Positions 16,956-25,674 of a DNA stretch of 64,000 bases are shown here, in pieces. Origin of the DNA: Terrimonas sp937888905 (GTDB lineage: Bacteria; Bacteroidota; Bacteroidia; Chitinophagales; Chitinophagaceae). The stretch is taken from positions 1-64,000 of the forward strand of contig CALATA010000014.1 of NCBI GenBank assembly GCA_937888905.1, given 5' to 3'. Made by a program: the position numbers and the translations under genes. Position 1 is the first letter of the stretch. The number at the start of each line of letters is the position of its first letter. Below the pieces are notes generated by a model. It ran no database searches. It saw only the letters and a list, made by a program, of their open reading frames with translations, and was not told where the DNA came from.

Positions 16956-17153
16956 TTAATCAATACTTAGTCGGAATGTGTTGAATTCTTGCAGGCTTGA
17001 TGAATAGTTTTTGTGATGAATAGCCCCGATGCTCATGTTCCCGCAATGAAATTTATCGGCAGTCTGTCGGCTGAAAGCATGATCTCCTCCATTGTTAAGC
17101 ATAACGCGGCCAACATCAACAAAAACGGTCGTTATCTTACTGTTGTTTTTCAT
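16956..17153 (-). pseudogene. Truncated HAD-family hydrolase N-terminus (remnant)
   Basis: 65 codons. The first ~35 residues match the start of HAD-IA hydrolases: ITTVFVDVGRVMLNNGGDH contains motif I (DxG in place of DxD/DxG variants: VFVDVGRVML), followed by SRQTADKF. After this the sequence is compressed (AIHHKNYSSSLQEFNTFRL resembles the cap-domain start with small deletions) and it stops at TAA with no motifs II-IV. The normal family length is ~200. It sits between glgP and xfp; intact homologues might belong to this operon, here decayed. A functional 65-aa protein cannot be excluded. Confidence 0.5.
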
Positions 17154-17159
17154 TTCAAT

Positions 17160-19688
17160 TTATCGCTGCCACTTAATCAGGTTATTTTCTAACGGTACAG
17201 AAATATTCCCGTAATGGGGGATGGCTCTTACTGTATAATCTTCATAAGGGCGGGAAGTGGCAATAAATGCGTGATAATTCAGGTTGTCATCGACCGGCGC
17301 CCGATCGGGTCGCATACTTATTTTTTCAGGAGGAGTACCATGGCTGCCTTCTGCATACAATTCAATTAAAATGTTTTCCGGTTTTATGCCATTGAGAAAA
17401 ACCGTCACACTAAACTGATATCCGTTGGCCGTATTGCTTACTTCAATACCTTTGAATGCGAGGTCATTCCATTTGCCAGACAATTCACGCTGTGTACCGG
17501 CAATTTCTGTTCCGGCATTTCCGTTTTTTGCAGATCTTTTTAAATATGCCGCCGCAGCAGGTATATAGTATTGTTCGGTGTATTCACGTACCGTTCTATT
17601 GGCCGAGAATTGCGGCGTTAATGTGGCCATGCTTTTTCGTATCCGTTCTGTCCAGCGAACCGGTATTCCTTTTTCATTCTGTTCATAAAATTCCGGGATT
17701 ACCTGCTGCTCCAGTAGCGAATACAAGGCTGCTGCTTCTGTGGCATCCCATGCCGGGTTGTCGCCGTGCTCCTGCGCGTCGCCTAATGCCCATCCTACTT
17801 CGGGTGTGTAGGCTTCAGCCCACCATCCATCCAATTCGGATAAGTTCAGCCCACCATTTACCAACACTTTCATGCCACTGGTGCCAGACGCCTCCCACGG
17901 CCGTTTTGGTGTATTTATCCAAACGTCTGCCCCCTGCACCAGTTGTTCAGCCAATAAAATATCATAATCGCTCAAAAAGACGATGTGTTCATGTAAATTA
18001 TGTTGTTGGATAAAGTGAACCCATTCTCTGATCAGCGCTTTTCCTGATTCATCAAAGGGGGGAGCTTTGCCGGCAATAACAAGTTGCACGGGGCGCCTGG
18101 GGTTGGTGAGAATACGTATAAATCTTTCCTGATCGTGCAGCAGAAGGTCCGGTCGTTTATAGGGAACGAAACGCCGGGCAAATCCGAGTGTCAGGGTGCC
18201 GGCATTGAAAATATTTTTTGCACGATCGACTGTGTCAGACGGGAATCCTGCAACCCTTAACTGACTTTCCAATCTTATCCGGATATAATTTACCAGGTTG
18301 TTTCTGCAGGTTGTCCGCAATTGCCAGATTGTGTCATCCGGCAACGACAAGATACTTTTTTCAAGTGATTCAAGGTTACCCCGCCAGCGATTCTTTCCGC
18401 AGGCCTGTGTCCAGATGCTGTCGGCCGTTTCTGCATCCCAGCCTGGCATATGTACGCCATTGGTGACATGCCCCACGGGGATTTCTTCCACCGGCCAGCG
18501 AGGATAAAGGGAGGCAAACAAATGCCTGCTGACCTCGCCGTGTAAACGGCTTACTCCATTTATGGCTCCGCTGCCACGAATGGCGAGGAAAGCCATATTG
18601 AAGGGCTCTGATGTATTTTTTGTGTCCTGACGTCCCAGCGCCATCAACTTTTCAAAGTCGATCCCGAGTTCTTCTTCGGCGTACGATCCAAAAAAATGAA
18701 ACATCAGGGATGAGCTGAAATGATCAAACCCGGCCGCTACGGCGGTGTGTGTGGTGAACAAATTACCGGCGCGGGTTGTGGCCAGTGCCGCTTCAAATGA
18801 AACGCCATTCTTTTTCATAAAACTACGGGCCCTTTCCAAAATAAGAAAAGCGGCATGACCTTCATTTAAATGACAAACCTCCGGATGAATTCCGAGCGCC
18901 TGCAGCAATTTCCATCCGCCCGCTCCTAAAAGAATTTCCTGTTGAATCCGCATCTCCGGACCACCGCCATAAAGCTCTCCGGTTATGCCTCTGTGCATAG
19001 GTAAATTCACCATGTCATTGCTGTCCAGCAGGTATAACCTAACATTACCCACCTGCACCTGCCAGGCACGTAGCCACACATCATGTCCTGCCAAAACTAT
19101 TTTCAGGCGCAGCCATTCTCCATTGGCCAAACGCAGCGGTGAAACCGGTAACTGACCGGGATCATTGTAGGGAAAGGTTTCCTGCTGATTGCCATCCCGG
19201 TCAATTTCCTGCCTGAAATATCCTTGCTGGTAAAGTAAGCCGACGGCTACTACCGGCACGCCCAGATCGCTGGCGGATTTTAATTGATCGCCAGCCACGT
19301 TTCCCAGTCCGCCCACATAAACTGGCAGTGCCTCGCTTAGCATGAATTCCATACTGAAATAGGCAACACAGGTCAATGGGGAATCAGGATGTTTCTCCTG
19401 AAACCATGCAGGTGTTGGATTGTTATTTGACAAGGACTTTGCAAGTTCATTCATTTTATTGCTGAATACCTCATCCGCTAATTTCAATTCCAGTTGATCT
19501 TTTGAGACTGTTTGTAAAACGATCCAGGGGTTGTGTGTCAGCTCCCACAAGTTCGGATCCAGCTCTTTCCATAGCACATCCGACGAGTGGTTCCATGACC
19601 AATGCAAATCAAGAGCAAGCGCCATGAGCGTTTGCATTCCATGGTCATGGGCAGGTAACAGCATATTGTTCATATCTTCTTTACTCAT
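17160..19688 (-). CDS. glgP: Alpha-glucan (glycogen/maltodextrin) phosphorylase
   Basis: 842 residues of the short GT35 'alpha-glucan phosphorylase' type (TIGR02094-like). It releases glucose-1-P from glycogen or maltodextrin. Evidence: N-terminal LALDLHWSWNHSSDVLW, VAYFSMEFMLSEALPVYVGG, HLNEGHAAFL, LGFARRFVPYKRPDLLL, and the PLP/phosphate region PWEASGTSGMKVLVNGGLN with SELDGWWAEAY. The C-terminal ~110 residues hold a beta-rich extension (NLNYHAFIATSRPYEDYTV). It overlaps ackA by 8 nt and is followed by the HAD remnant and xfp. Together they could send stored glucan through the phosphoketolase shunt to acetate and ATP. Confidence 0.94.
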   Translation of the reverse strand: MSKEDMNNMLLPAHDHGMQTLMALALDLHWSWNHSSDVLWKELDPNLWELTHNPWIVLQTVSKDQLELKLADEVFSNKMNELAKSLSNNNPTPAWFQEKHPDSPLTCVAYFSMEFMLSEALPVYVGGLGNVAGDQLKSASDLGVPVVAVGLLYQQGYFRQEIDRDGNQQETFPYNDPGQLPVSPLRLANGEWLRLKIVLAGHDVWLRAWQVQVGNVRLYLLDSNDMVNLPMHRGITGELYGGGPEMRIQQEILLGAGGWKLLQALGIHPEVCHLNEGHAAFLILERARSFMKKNGVSFEAALATTRAGNLFTTHTAVAAGFDHFSSSLMFHFFGSYAEEELGIDFEKLMALGRQDTKNTSEPFNMAFLAIRGSGAINGVSRLHGEVSRHLFASLYPRWPVEEIPVGHVTNGVHMPGWDAETADSIWTQACGKNRWRGNLESLEKSILSLPDDTIWQLRTTCRNNLVNYIRIRLESQLRVAGFPSDTVDRAKNIFNAGTLTLGFARRFVPYKRPDLLLHDQERFIRILTNPRRPVQLVIAGKAPPFDESGKALIREWVHFIQQHNLHEHIVFLSDYDILLAEQLVQGADVWINTPKRPWEASGTSGMKVLVNGGLNLSELDGWWAEAYTPEVGWALGDAQEHGDNPAWDATEAAALYSLLEQQVIPEFYEQNEKGIPVRWTERIRKSMATLTPQFSANRTVREYTEQYYIPAAAAYLKRSAKNGNAGTEIAGTQRELSGKWNDLAFKGIEVSNTANGYQFSVTVFLNGIKPENILIELYAEGSHGTPPEKISMRPDRAPVDDNLNYHAFIATSRPYEDYTVRAIPHYGNISVPLENNLIKWQR

Positions 19689-20928
19689 GCTGCCTGGCGC
19701 TGTTTATGTTGATGATTTCGCCTGACTTGTTTGATTTTTCCCTTTCATTCATCCAAACTTCTGCAGCCAGTCTTGCTATCATTATTTGTTCGTCGGTTTT
19801 TATTACATGGACCGTTACTTTACTGGCTGCGGTGGAAATAGTGACGGCATTGTTCATGTTTTTTATTTCATCTAATTGAATCCCTAAAAAATCCAGTCCG
19901 TCACACACCTGGCTGCGCACGTCAGGGGAATGTTCGCCGATACCGCCGGAAAAGACCAATGTATCCAGTCCTTCAAGGGCTGCTGCATAACTACCGATGA
20001 ACTTTTTAGTTTGGTAACAGAACAACTCAAAAGCCTCCGCCGCATGTGCGTCTGAAGGTTTTCTTTTAATGAGTTCTTTCATGTCGTCGCTGCTTCCGGA
20101 TATGCCCAGTAAGCCGGATTTGTGGTTGATGAGTTGGTTAAATTGTTCAGGTGTCATTTTTTCTACCTGCATCAGGTACCAGGCTACGCCGGGGTCAAGA
20201 TCGCCCGTACGTGAGCCCATCAGGAGGCCTGAGGTTGGTGTGAAGCCCATACTGGTATCAATGCATTCACGATGTTTCACAGCAGCAAGGCTTGTGCCAC
20301 TGCCCAGGTGTGCTAATATTATTTTTTCATTTGGGATGTCGTGTCCCGGCATGGTTTGGAGCGCCTCTATAAGGTAGGTGTAGGAGAGACCGTGAAAGCC
20401 GTATCGTTTAATCCCCCTCTCGAAATACATTCTTGGTATTGGTAGTAACTGTGCTGTATGCGGCATAGTAGTATGAAACGCGGTATCGAAACAAGCGACC
20501 TGCATTATCGAGGGATGACGGCTGATGAATATTTCTACCAGTTTAATTTCAGCAGGCAGATGTTCCGGATCATAAGGGCATATTTGTTTCAACTCATTCA
20601 ATAATTCCGGAGAAATGGTAGTAGCATTGGTATGCTGCATACCGTGAACTATTCTGTGCCCGACAACTTTTATTGTACTGAAGCCATCCTGTTTTTCAAG
20701 CCAGGCCAGCAGATAGCCGGCAGCGCTTGCATGATTTTCTATTTCAACCGGGATCGTTTCTTTGACGTTATTTATTGAATTGATAAAACTGAACCGGCTG
20801 TTGTCTTTGCCGATGTTTTCGAGGCCTCCGGATAGTATTGGTACGCTGATATTGTCTGCCTGATACATGGCAAACTTAATGCTGGATGAGCCTCCGTTTA
20901 TAACCAGTAAATTTTGCCGATTTTCCAT
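19681..20928 (-). CDS. ackA: Acetate kinase
   Basis: 415 residues. It makes ATP from acetyl-phosphate. Family signatures: LLVINGGSSSIKFAMY at the N-terminus, VGHRIVHGM, CFDTAFHTTMPHTAQLLPIP, RYGFHGLSY, LAHLGSGTSLAAVKH, MGFTPTSGLLMGSRTGDLDPG and FSGGIGEHSP. It is the first gene of the ackA-glgP-(HAD)-xfp operon. The 317-bp region between it and the divergent BON gene holds the shared control region. The usual partner pta is not present; phosphoketolase supplies acetyl-phosphate instead. Confidence 0.96.
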   Translation of the reverse strand: MENRQNLLVINGGSSSIKFAMYQADNISVPILSGGLENIGKDNSRFSFINSINNVKETIPVEIENHASAAGYLLAWLEKQDGFSTIKVVGHRIVHGMQHTNATTISPELLNELKQICPYDPEHLPAEIKLVEIFISRHPSIMQVACFDTAFHTTMPHTAQLLPIPRMYFERGIKRYGFHGLSYTYLIEALQTMPGHDIPNEKIILAHLGSGTSLAAVKHRECIDTSMGFTPTSGLLMGSRTGDLDPGVAWYLMQVEKMTPEQFNQLINHKSGLLGISGSSDDMKELIKRKPSDAHAAEAFELFCYQTKKFIGSYAAALEGLDTLVFSGGIGEHSPDVRSQVCDGLDFLGIQLDEIKNMNNAVTISTAASKVTVHVIKTDEQIMIARLAAEVWMNEREKSNKSGEIININSARQHE

Positions 20929-20981
20929 CTATCCCCGGTATTTGCTGTAAGCTAGTTGTAATACGCAACACAGCTATACAA

Positions 20982-21150
20982 ATGTGTGAATAATATAACT
21001 CATTTCTTTTATTATATAACACTTTCCAGACAGGATCGGAGGAACTTTAATTGCGATAAATATGCGCATGTTTAAAGCGTTTACAGTATAATATACGAAA
21101 AATGCCCGATACGGGTTATCTGTAAACGTGGCGCTCATGTGTGAATAATG
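20982..21150. promoter_or_regulatory. Divergent control region with direct and inverted repeats
   Basis: The 317-bp gap between ackA and the BON gene has a 13-bp direct repeat, ATGTGTGAATAAT, at 20982-20994 and 21138-21150, and a 9-bp inverted repeat, CGTTTACAG (21078-21086) and CTGTAAACG (21120-21128), whose interior has a small CCCGATACGGG hairpin. No gene is seen. These are plausible binding sites for a shared regulator of the two divergent units; no clear promoter core could be assigned. Confidence 0.45.
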
Positions 21151-21245
21151 AAAGGATTTTAAATTATTCTGAAACGGTTTATAAGATCAGGAAACAGACC
21201 TTTATTACATGTTGTAAAGATTTATTTACAATTAAAAAAATAACA

Positions 21246-21923
21246 ATGAAAAGTAACGCAGAATTGCAGAAGGATGTGCAGGATGCCATTAAATGGGAAC
21301 CTATGCTGAATGCGGCGGAAATTGGCGTAACCGTTAAAGATGGTGTGGTAACACTAACAGGCGTGGTGGATACGTATATCAAAAAGACGGAAGCGGAAGA
21401 TGCGGCTAAAAATGTGGCGGGTGTAAAAGCGGTGGTCGAAAAAATTGAAGTGAAACATAACACTCAATTGGGTAAGAAAGACGACAACGAAATCGCAGCG
21501 GAAATCCTGAACGCTTTTAGATGGAACTGGCAAATTCCCAATGACAAAGTGAGGGTAAAGGTTGAAAAAGGTTGGGTTACGCTGGAGGGAAATCTCGATT
21601 GGGGGTATCAGAGAGATGCCGCCAAAAACGCAGTCAAAAACCTGCTGGGAGTAGTTGGTGTGATAAATGACATCAAAATTAAGCCAACTTCAGAAGAGGT
21701 GATCGAAAAGGCTGCTATCGAAAGTGCATTGAAACGCAACTGGTCGATCTATGACAATGATATTACCGTTAAAGTGTCTGGCCATAAAGCTACTCTTACC
21801 GGTACTGTTGATTCGTGGTACCAGAAACAGGAAGCGGGCCGCATTGCCTATAATGCCCCAGGTGTATGGTCTGTAGACAATGAGCTCACGGTTGACTATG
21901 ATTATGCATTAATGGACTCCTGA
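21246..21923 (+). CDS. Protein with three BON domains
   Basis: 225 residues from ATG 21246 (MKSNAELQKDVQDAIKWEP); the open frame reaches upstream but only this start gives a BON domain at the N-terminus. Three repeats of ~75 residues are visible, each with the pattern I.V.V..G.V.L.G.V (EIGVTVKDGVVTLTGVVD, KVRVKVEKGWVTLEGNLD, DITVKVSGHKATLTGTVD). BON domains bind phospholipid or membranes; related cytosolic or periplasmic proteins are stress-induced. There is no signal peptide, so it probably stays in the cytoplasm. It is divergent from the ackA operon, which fits a stress or low-oxygen group. Confidence 0.88.
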   Translation: MKSNAELQKDVQDAIKWEPMLNAAEIGVTVKDGVVTLTGVVDTYIKKTEAEDAAKNVAGVKAVVEKIEVKHNTQLGKKDDNEIAAEILNAFRWNWQIPNDKVRVKVEKGWVTLEGNLDWGYQRDAAKNAVKNLLGVVGVINDIKIKPTSEEVIEKAAIESALKRNWSIYDNDITVKVSGHKATLTGTVDSWYQKQEAGRIAYNAPGVWSVDNELTVDYDYALMDS

Positions 21924-21936
21924 GCCTGTTCGGATA

Positions 21937-21964
21937 AAAGGCGGGAGTCGACTCCCGCTTTTTA
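21937..21964 (+). terminator. Terminator after the BON gene
   Basis: A perfect 18-bp palindrome GCGGGAGTCGACTCCCGC (21941-21958) with A-rich left flank and TTTTT right flank. Confidence 0.9.
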
Positions 21965-22058
21965 ATAATAACGATTTTTTCTATCAATGGTAATAACCAG
22001 ATTGAAAAAGGAACAACGAAATTACTTGTGAGAAATTCTTTTGTTAGCGTTAACTAAC

Positions 22059-22172
22059 GTGATTAACGATAGCAATATTAAGCTTACCAATAAAGTGGAA
22101 AAATTAATTGGCAGCCCATCCGGCAGATGCTTGGTAAGCGAGGGAAAAATAGTCGTTATTAAAAAACGTTGA
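22059..22172 (+). CDS. Possible 37-residue small protein
   Basis: A short frame, GTG 22059 to TGA 22172, reads VINDSNIKLTNKVEKL, then IGSPSGRCLVSEGKIVVIKKR. It could also start at TTG 22041. The composition is protein-like and ends with a basic tail, and it sits in an otherwise empty 270-bp gap in the same direction as its neighbours. No homologue is recognised; it may be a relic or chance. Confidence 0.3.
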   Translation: MINDSNIKLTNKVEKLIGSPSGRCLVSEGKIVVIKKR

Positions 22173-22196
22173 CCGCTGTCTCAAAATTTAATAACT

Positions 22197-22442
22197 ATGT
22201 TTTACAATACTTCTTACGGCGGCATGCATTTTATCTGGTGGATCATCTGGCTGGTCCTTCTTTTCTGGATTTTCGCCACTCCTTATGATATTCCCGGGCG
22301 GCGAACCAGGAAAGAAACACCGCTCGAAATTATCAGGAGACGATTGGCGGCCGGTGAGATTTCTGCAGATGAATACCAGGAACTAAAAAAAATATTGGAC
22401 ATAAACAGCCCGATGCCGGGTGACAATAAGTCGTCAATTTGA
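22197..22442 (+). CDS. Small membrane protein with a SHOCT domain
   Basis: 81 residues. One membrane segment (about 11-27, FIWWIIWLVLLFWIFAT) is followed by a C-terminal SHOCT motif: TPLEIIRRRLAAGEIS then ADEYQELKKIL (41-68). SHOCT domains are short oligomerisation modules common in small membrane proteins of unknown function. It follows a small-ORF region and precedes a DUF6629-like gene in the same direction. Confidence 0.85.
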   Translation: MFYNTSYGGMHFIWWIIWLVLLFWIFATPYDIPGRRTRKETPLEIIRRRLAAGEISADEYQELKKILDINSPMPGDNKSSI

Positions 22443-22508
22443 GCGGGTGATAATGTTGAATAATTGAATCCCGCAAACCACATAATCATTTGGTTAAAAT
22501 ATTCGTCT

Positions 22509-23189
22509 ATGTGTTTTTCCGCAGAAGCAAGTTTTGGTGCAGGCATAGTACTGGCTGTTATCGGCGTAGCTACTATCCGGCAAGTGAGGCATCCTTCTCA
22601 GATATTATTTGCAAGCATTCCGCTGCTATTTGCCGTACAGCAATTGGCAGAAGGTGTGTTGTGGAAAATACTACCGGATCCGTCCTTAGCCAACTGGCAG
22701 GTATGGTTTACGTATCTGTATTTACTTTTTGCCCTCGTCGTCTGGCCGCTGTGGGTTCCGTTAGCTATCCTTCGGCTTGAAAAAGAATCCTACCGGAAAA
22801 ATATCCAACGGTTGCTGGTAGCAGCGGGTGTACTGGTGGGCATATATCTTGGTTATTGTCTTTTCACCTATCCTGTTGATGCTGCTATTGCCGGATACCA
22901 CGTTGCCTATCATCTTGCGTTTCCCCCGGATTTTCAAATTATCAGCATGATACTTTATGGAATGGCAACGGTTATTCCGACATTTTTTTCACCGGTTAAA
23001 CGAATGTGGGTGTTGGGATTGACTGTTGGAATTTCTTATATTATTTCTGCTATTTTCTATGATCACTATGTGCTTTCTGTATGGTGTTTCTTTGCATCCG
23101 TTATCAGTCTGTCTATTTACATAATTATGCGGGAAGTGCGAAAAGATCCGGTCACCCTCAATTCCGTCTATGGTATTGCGGTGAAATAG
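22509..23189 (+). CDS. DUF6629-like multi-pass membrane protein
   Basis: 226 residues from ATG 22509 (MCFSAEASFGAG), which is the conserved start of this family; the frame extends upstream without support. Six or seven hydrophobic segments are visible (FGAGIVLAVIGVATI, ILFASIPLLFAVQQ, VWFTYLYLLFALVVW, LLVAAGVLVGIYLGY, FQIISMILYGMATVI, VLGLTVGISYIISAIFY, SVWCFFASVISLSIYII). The motif QLAEGVLW after TM2 is typical. No function is known. Confidence 0.82.
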   Translation: MCFSAEASFGAGIVLAVIGVATIRQVRHPSQILFASIPLLFAVQQLAEGVLWKILPDPSLANWQVWFTYLYLLFALVVWPLWVPLAILRLEKESYRKNIQRLLVAAGVLVGIYLGYCLFTYPVDAAIAGYHVAYHLAFPPDFQIISMILYGMATVIPTFFSPVKRMWVLGLTVGISYIISAIFYDHYVLSVWCFFASVISLSIYIIMREVRKDPVTLNSVYGIAVK

Positions 23190-23224
23190 CCTGCAGAATG
23201 TATTAACCCGGGAATATTTTATTT

Positions 23225-24001
23225 ATGCGCACGCCATATTTCAATCAATTAACTTTTGCGGCGTGCTTTGTAGCGTTTTTTGTATTCATCTTTGCCTCCA
23301 CATCGCCGGCTGGTAGCCGCTTCAAAGCTTTAGCTGGCAAGTTGCAGTATATCTATCTGACTTTCGATGACGGTCCTCTTAATGGAAGTGAAAATATAGA
23401 TAGCGTGGTGCTGAAAGAAAGATTGAAAATCAGTGTATTTATTGTTGGAGAGCAAGTTGATAAAAGCAAGCGCGGCGATAGTTATTATAAATTATATGAG
23501 GCGAATCCTTTTATCGAGGTTTATAACCATAGCTATACCCATGCCAGCAATAAATATGCTTTGTTTTACCGGGACCCGGAAAAAGTGCTGGGTGATATAC
23601 AAAAAAATGAACAACTGCTGAAGCTGCGCTTCAAAATTGTGCGCCTTCCCGGTAGAAATATGTGGCGTATAGGGGAGCGGAAACGCAACGATGGCATAAG
23701 TGGGTCCGCTGCTGCTGACTTGTTGGCCCTTAATGGCTATAAATTATATGGATGGGATATTGAATGGCAGCACAATGCCTCAACAGCTACTCCCATACAA
23801 TTGGTGGAAGAGATGGAGAACGAAATAGTTAGCCGGCTTATGAATGGCAATACGTTCACCAGGGACCATATTGTGGTATTAATTCATGATGAGATGTTTC
23901 AGGAAAAGTGGGAGGTAAGTAAATTGAAACAACTCATCGATCGGTTGCGGACACATGAAAACTATGTGTTTGAGCATATCCGGTATTACCCCGATAATTG
24001 A
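23225..24001 (+). CDS. Exported polysaccharide deacetylase-like protein
   Basis: 258 residues with an N-terminal hydrophobic segment (8-26), a signal or anchor. NodB-fold CE4 motifs: motif 1 TFDDGP (Asp48/Asp49), motif 2 NHSYTH (His102 and His106, metal), motif 3 RLPGRNMWR, and a late IVVLIHDE resembling motif 5. The metal site is complete, so activity on an N-acetylated glycan such as peptidoglycan or chitin-type polymers is likely. It is separated by 35 nt from the membrane protein before it. The start is the only reasonable ATG. Confidence 0.88.
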   Translation: MRTPYFNQLTFAACFVAFFVFIFASTSPAGSRFKALAGKLQYIYLTFDDGPLNGSENIDSVVLKERLKISVFIVGEQVDKSKRGDSYYKLYEANPFIEVYNHSYTHASNKYALFYRDPEKVLGDIQKNEQLLKLRFKIVRLPGRNMWRIGERKRNDGISGSAAADLLALNGYKLYGWDIEWQHNASTATPIQLVEEMENEIVSRLMNGNTFTRDHIVVLIHDEMFQEKWEVSKLKQLIDRLRTHENYVFEHIRYYPDN

Positions 24002-24026
24002 TACCAAAAGCCTGGAGGCCCGCTAA

Positions 24027-24066
24027 AAACAGCCATGGTTCGTGTATTCAAGAACTATGGCTGTTT
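24027..24066 (+). terminator. Long hairpin after the deacetylase gene
   Basis: AAACAGCCATGGTTC (24027-24041) and GAACTATGGCTGTTT (24052-24066) form a 15-bp stem with one G-U pair and a 10-nt loop. It lies 25 nt after the stop codon. There is no T-run after it, so it may be a 3'-end stabiliser or a weak terminator. Confidence 0.55.
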
Positions 24067-24174
24067 GAAACCGCGGTATCTGTTTTTTCCTTCACAACGG
24101 GCCTGGATGTTATTTCAATCTATTATAAATGAACGCTTTGTTGCGGTCAAGTCTCGGCCTGACATAAATCAATA

Positions 24175-24231
24175 ATACTTGTTATGATTAAGCTTAACTT
24201 CTGACAACGTTGCGCCATTAATAACAAGTAT
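24175..24231 (+). promoter_or_regulatory. Inverted repeat upstream of the AraC-type gene
   Basis: ATACTTGTTAT (24175-24185) and ATAACAAGTAT (24221-24231) are exact 11-bp inverted copies 35 bp apart. The right copy ends 3 bp before the ATG at 24235. The position suggests an autoregulatory site that could block expression, but a hairpin in the mRNA would do the same. Confidence 0.5.
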
Positions 24232-24234
24232 AAT

Positions 24235-24795
24235 ATGAAACTGTATATTAAGTACATGGTCAGCATCCGTTGTAAAATGGTGGTGAAGGAAACTTTTAAA
24301 AAATTGGGTCTTCATTATGTCACCGTCAATCTTGGAGAAGTAGATGTTATAGAGGAGATCACCGCCCAACAGCGGGAGCGCCTGAAGGATGCTTTACTGA
24401 AATCGGGATTGGAGTTGCTGGATGACAAAAAATCAATTCTTATTGAACGGATAAAAAACGTGATCGTGCAAATGGTGCATTATGAAGACGAGCTGCCCAA
24501 AACAAAATTTTCAATATACCTGAGCCGGCAATTAAAATATGATTACACTTACCTGGCTAATATTTTTTCGGAAAACCAGGGCATCACCCTCGAGCATTTT
24601 ATCATTCTCCATAAAATTGAGAAGGTAAAAGAACTAATTGTTTATGATGAGCTTAATCTCACCGCGATTGCGTGGAAGCTTCATTATAGCAGCGTGTCAC
24701 ATCTTTCCACCCAATTTAAGAAAATAACCGGCCTTACGCCTACTTATTTTAAGTCACTGAAAAGAAAAAAGCTCAGCTTACTGGAGAATTTGTGA
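24235..24795 (+). CDS. AraC-family regulator with HMA-like N-terminal domain
   Basis: 186 residues. Residues 1-75 look like a heavy-metal-associated (ferredoxin-like) fold: MKLYIKYMVSIRCKMVVKET, then TFKKLGLHYVTVNLGEVDV. The usual CxxC of metallochaperones is reduced to SIRC (one Cys, residue 13). The C-terminal half is an AraC DNA-binding domain with two helix-turn-helix units: YTYLANIFSENQGITLEHF and LTAIAWKLHYSSVSHLSTQF, followed by KKITGLTPTYFK. This compact architecture is common in Bacteroidota. An inverted repeat borders its start codon. The target is unknown; the flanking genes are exported or membrane proteins. Confidence 0.85.
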   Translation: MKLYIKYMVSIRCKMVVKETFKKLGLHYVTVNLGEVDVIEEITAQQRERLKDALLKSGLELLDDKKSILIERIKNVIVQMVHYEDELPKTKFSIYLSRQLKYDYTYLANIFSENQGITLEHFIILHKIEKVKELIVYDELNLTAIAWKLHYSSVSHLSTQFKKITGLTPTYFKSLKRKKLSLLENL

Positions 24796-24897
24796 AGGGA
24801 TTGAATTTTTATGGTTATTCAACGGCTTCTTCCTGCGAGCGAACTAATTCCTTCTCCATCCTGCTAAGAGTTTTTCGGCCAATTAAATAAAATCTAT

Positions 24898-25419
24898 TTA
24901 TCTCGTTTCCAATTTACATTTTTCACTCTCCATAATTAAGGCATTAATAAACCTGTTATAGGAGCTGGTTTTTAAATGTTTTAAAGGGACATCAATGTAG
25001 CTGTACTTTCCGCTGATACGCAGTAATCTTGATTTGCTGAAAGCAAATACAAAAACAGAAATAATAAATAGTCCGGTAAATAATCTAAATAGCGTTGTTG
25101 AGATCTGAATATCCTCCGAAAGATCATCAAGATACGCGCCTCCATCTAAAAAAGTCCGGGCAGTGATATACGCTTCGTTCCCGGCGTTTTGGTAAGTACG
25201 AAATGCCCACAAACCTAACAGAACGGCAATTCCCAGAAAACATAACATCAGGTTGCGGTAATATTTGGACCGTTCGCCTATTAACTCGTACCCAACAAAA
25301 TCTGCGAGCATTATCTCTTTGTTCAGTGAAGTTGTTCGCTGTATAACCCGATGACTGGTTAGCATAATAGAATGGTCGTTAGACACAAGCAGCGTCGATT
25401 CGGCGTTGGGATTGGGCAT
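24898..25419 (-). CDS. Two-TM membrane protein of unknown function
   Basis: 173 residues if ATG 25419 (MPNPNAESTLLVSND) is used; the frame extends to 25452. Visible parts: an N-terminal beta-rich segment (LLVSNDHSIMLTSHRVIQ) that resembles membrane-associated PH-like domains, TM1 (LMLCFLGIAVLLGLWAF), a ~40-residue loop, TM2 (LFTGLFIISVFVFAF) and a basic tail with repeated Lys. No enzymatic motif is seen. It is isolated: the AraC gene converges from the left, and the MFS gene diverges on the right over a 255-bp gap holding only small palindromes (GGTA...TACC near 25511, GCCAC...GTGGC near 25564). Confidence 0.65.
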   Translation of the reverse strand: MPNPNAESTLLVSNDHSIMLTSHRVIQRTTSLNKEIMLADFVGYELIGERSKYYRNLMLCFLGIAVLLGLWAFRTYQNAGNEAYITARTFLDGGAYLDDLSEDIQISTTLFRLFTGLFIISVFVFAFSKSRLLRISGKYSYIDVPLKHLKTSSYNRFINALIMESEKCKLETR

Positions 25420-25674
25420 CGATAAGGTTTGAACTAAAATAAAACATACCAATCAAACTTGCAATGGCCCACCAAAATTAAACGACTATAAACAGCTGGT
25501 TAGACGTAGCAAGGTATCCTGGTACCGACCAAAGACCCTTATCTGTTTATCCCTAAATTGGACGCCACCGCACGAGTGGCGGAAATAGATACTAGCGGCT
25601 TTCGAAAAAGGCGATAATCCTCCAAACCTTCCCCCTCCCAAACTGTTATCCCTGTCTAAGCACTAAAAATCAGG

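Noticed and set aside
16931..16963. Upstream start for phosphoketolase at 16963.
   Set aside because: It adds 11 residues (MINTIIYKTNR) not typical of the family and overlaps the HAD remnant; ATG 16930 gives the usual N-terminus.
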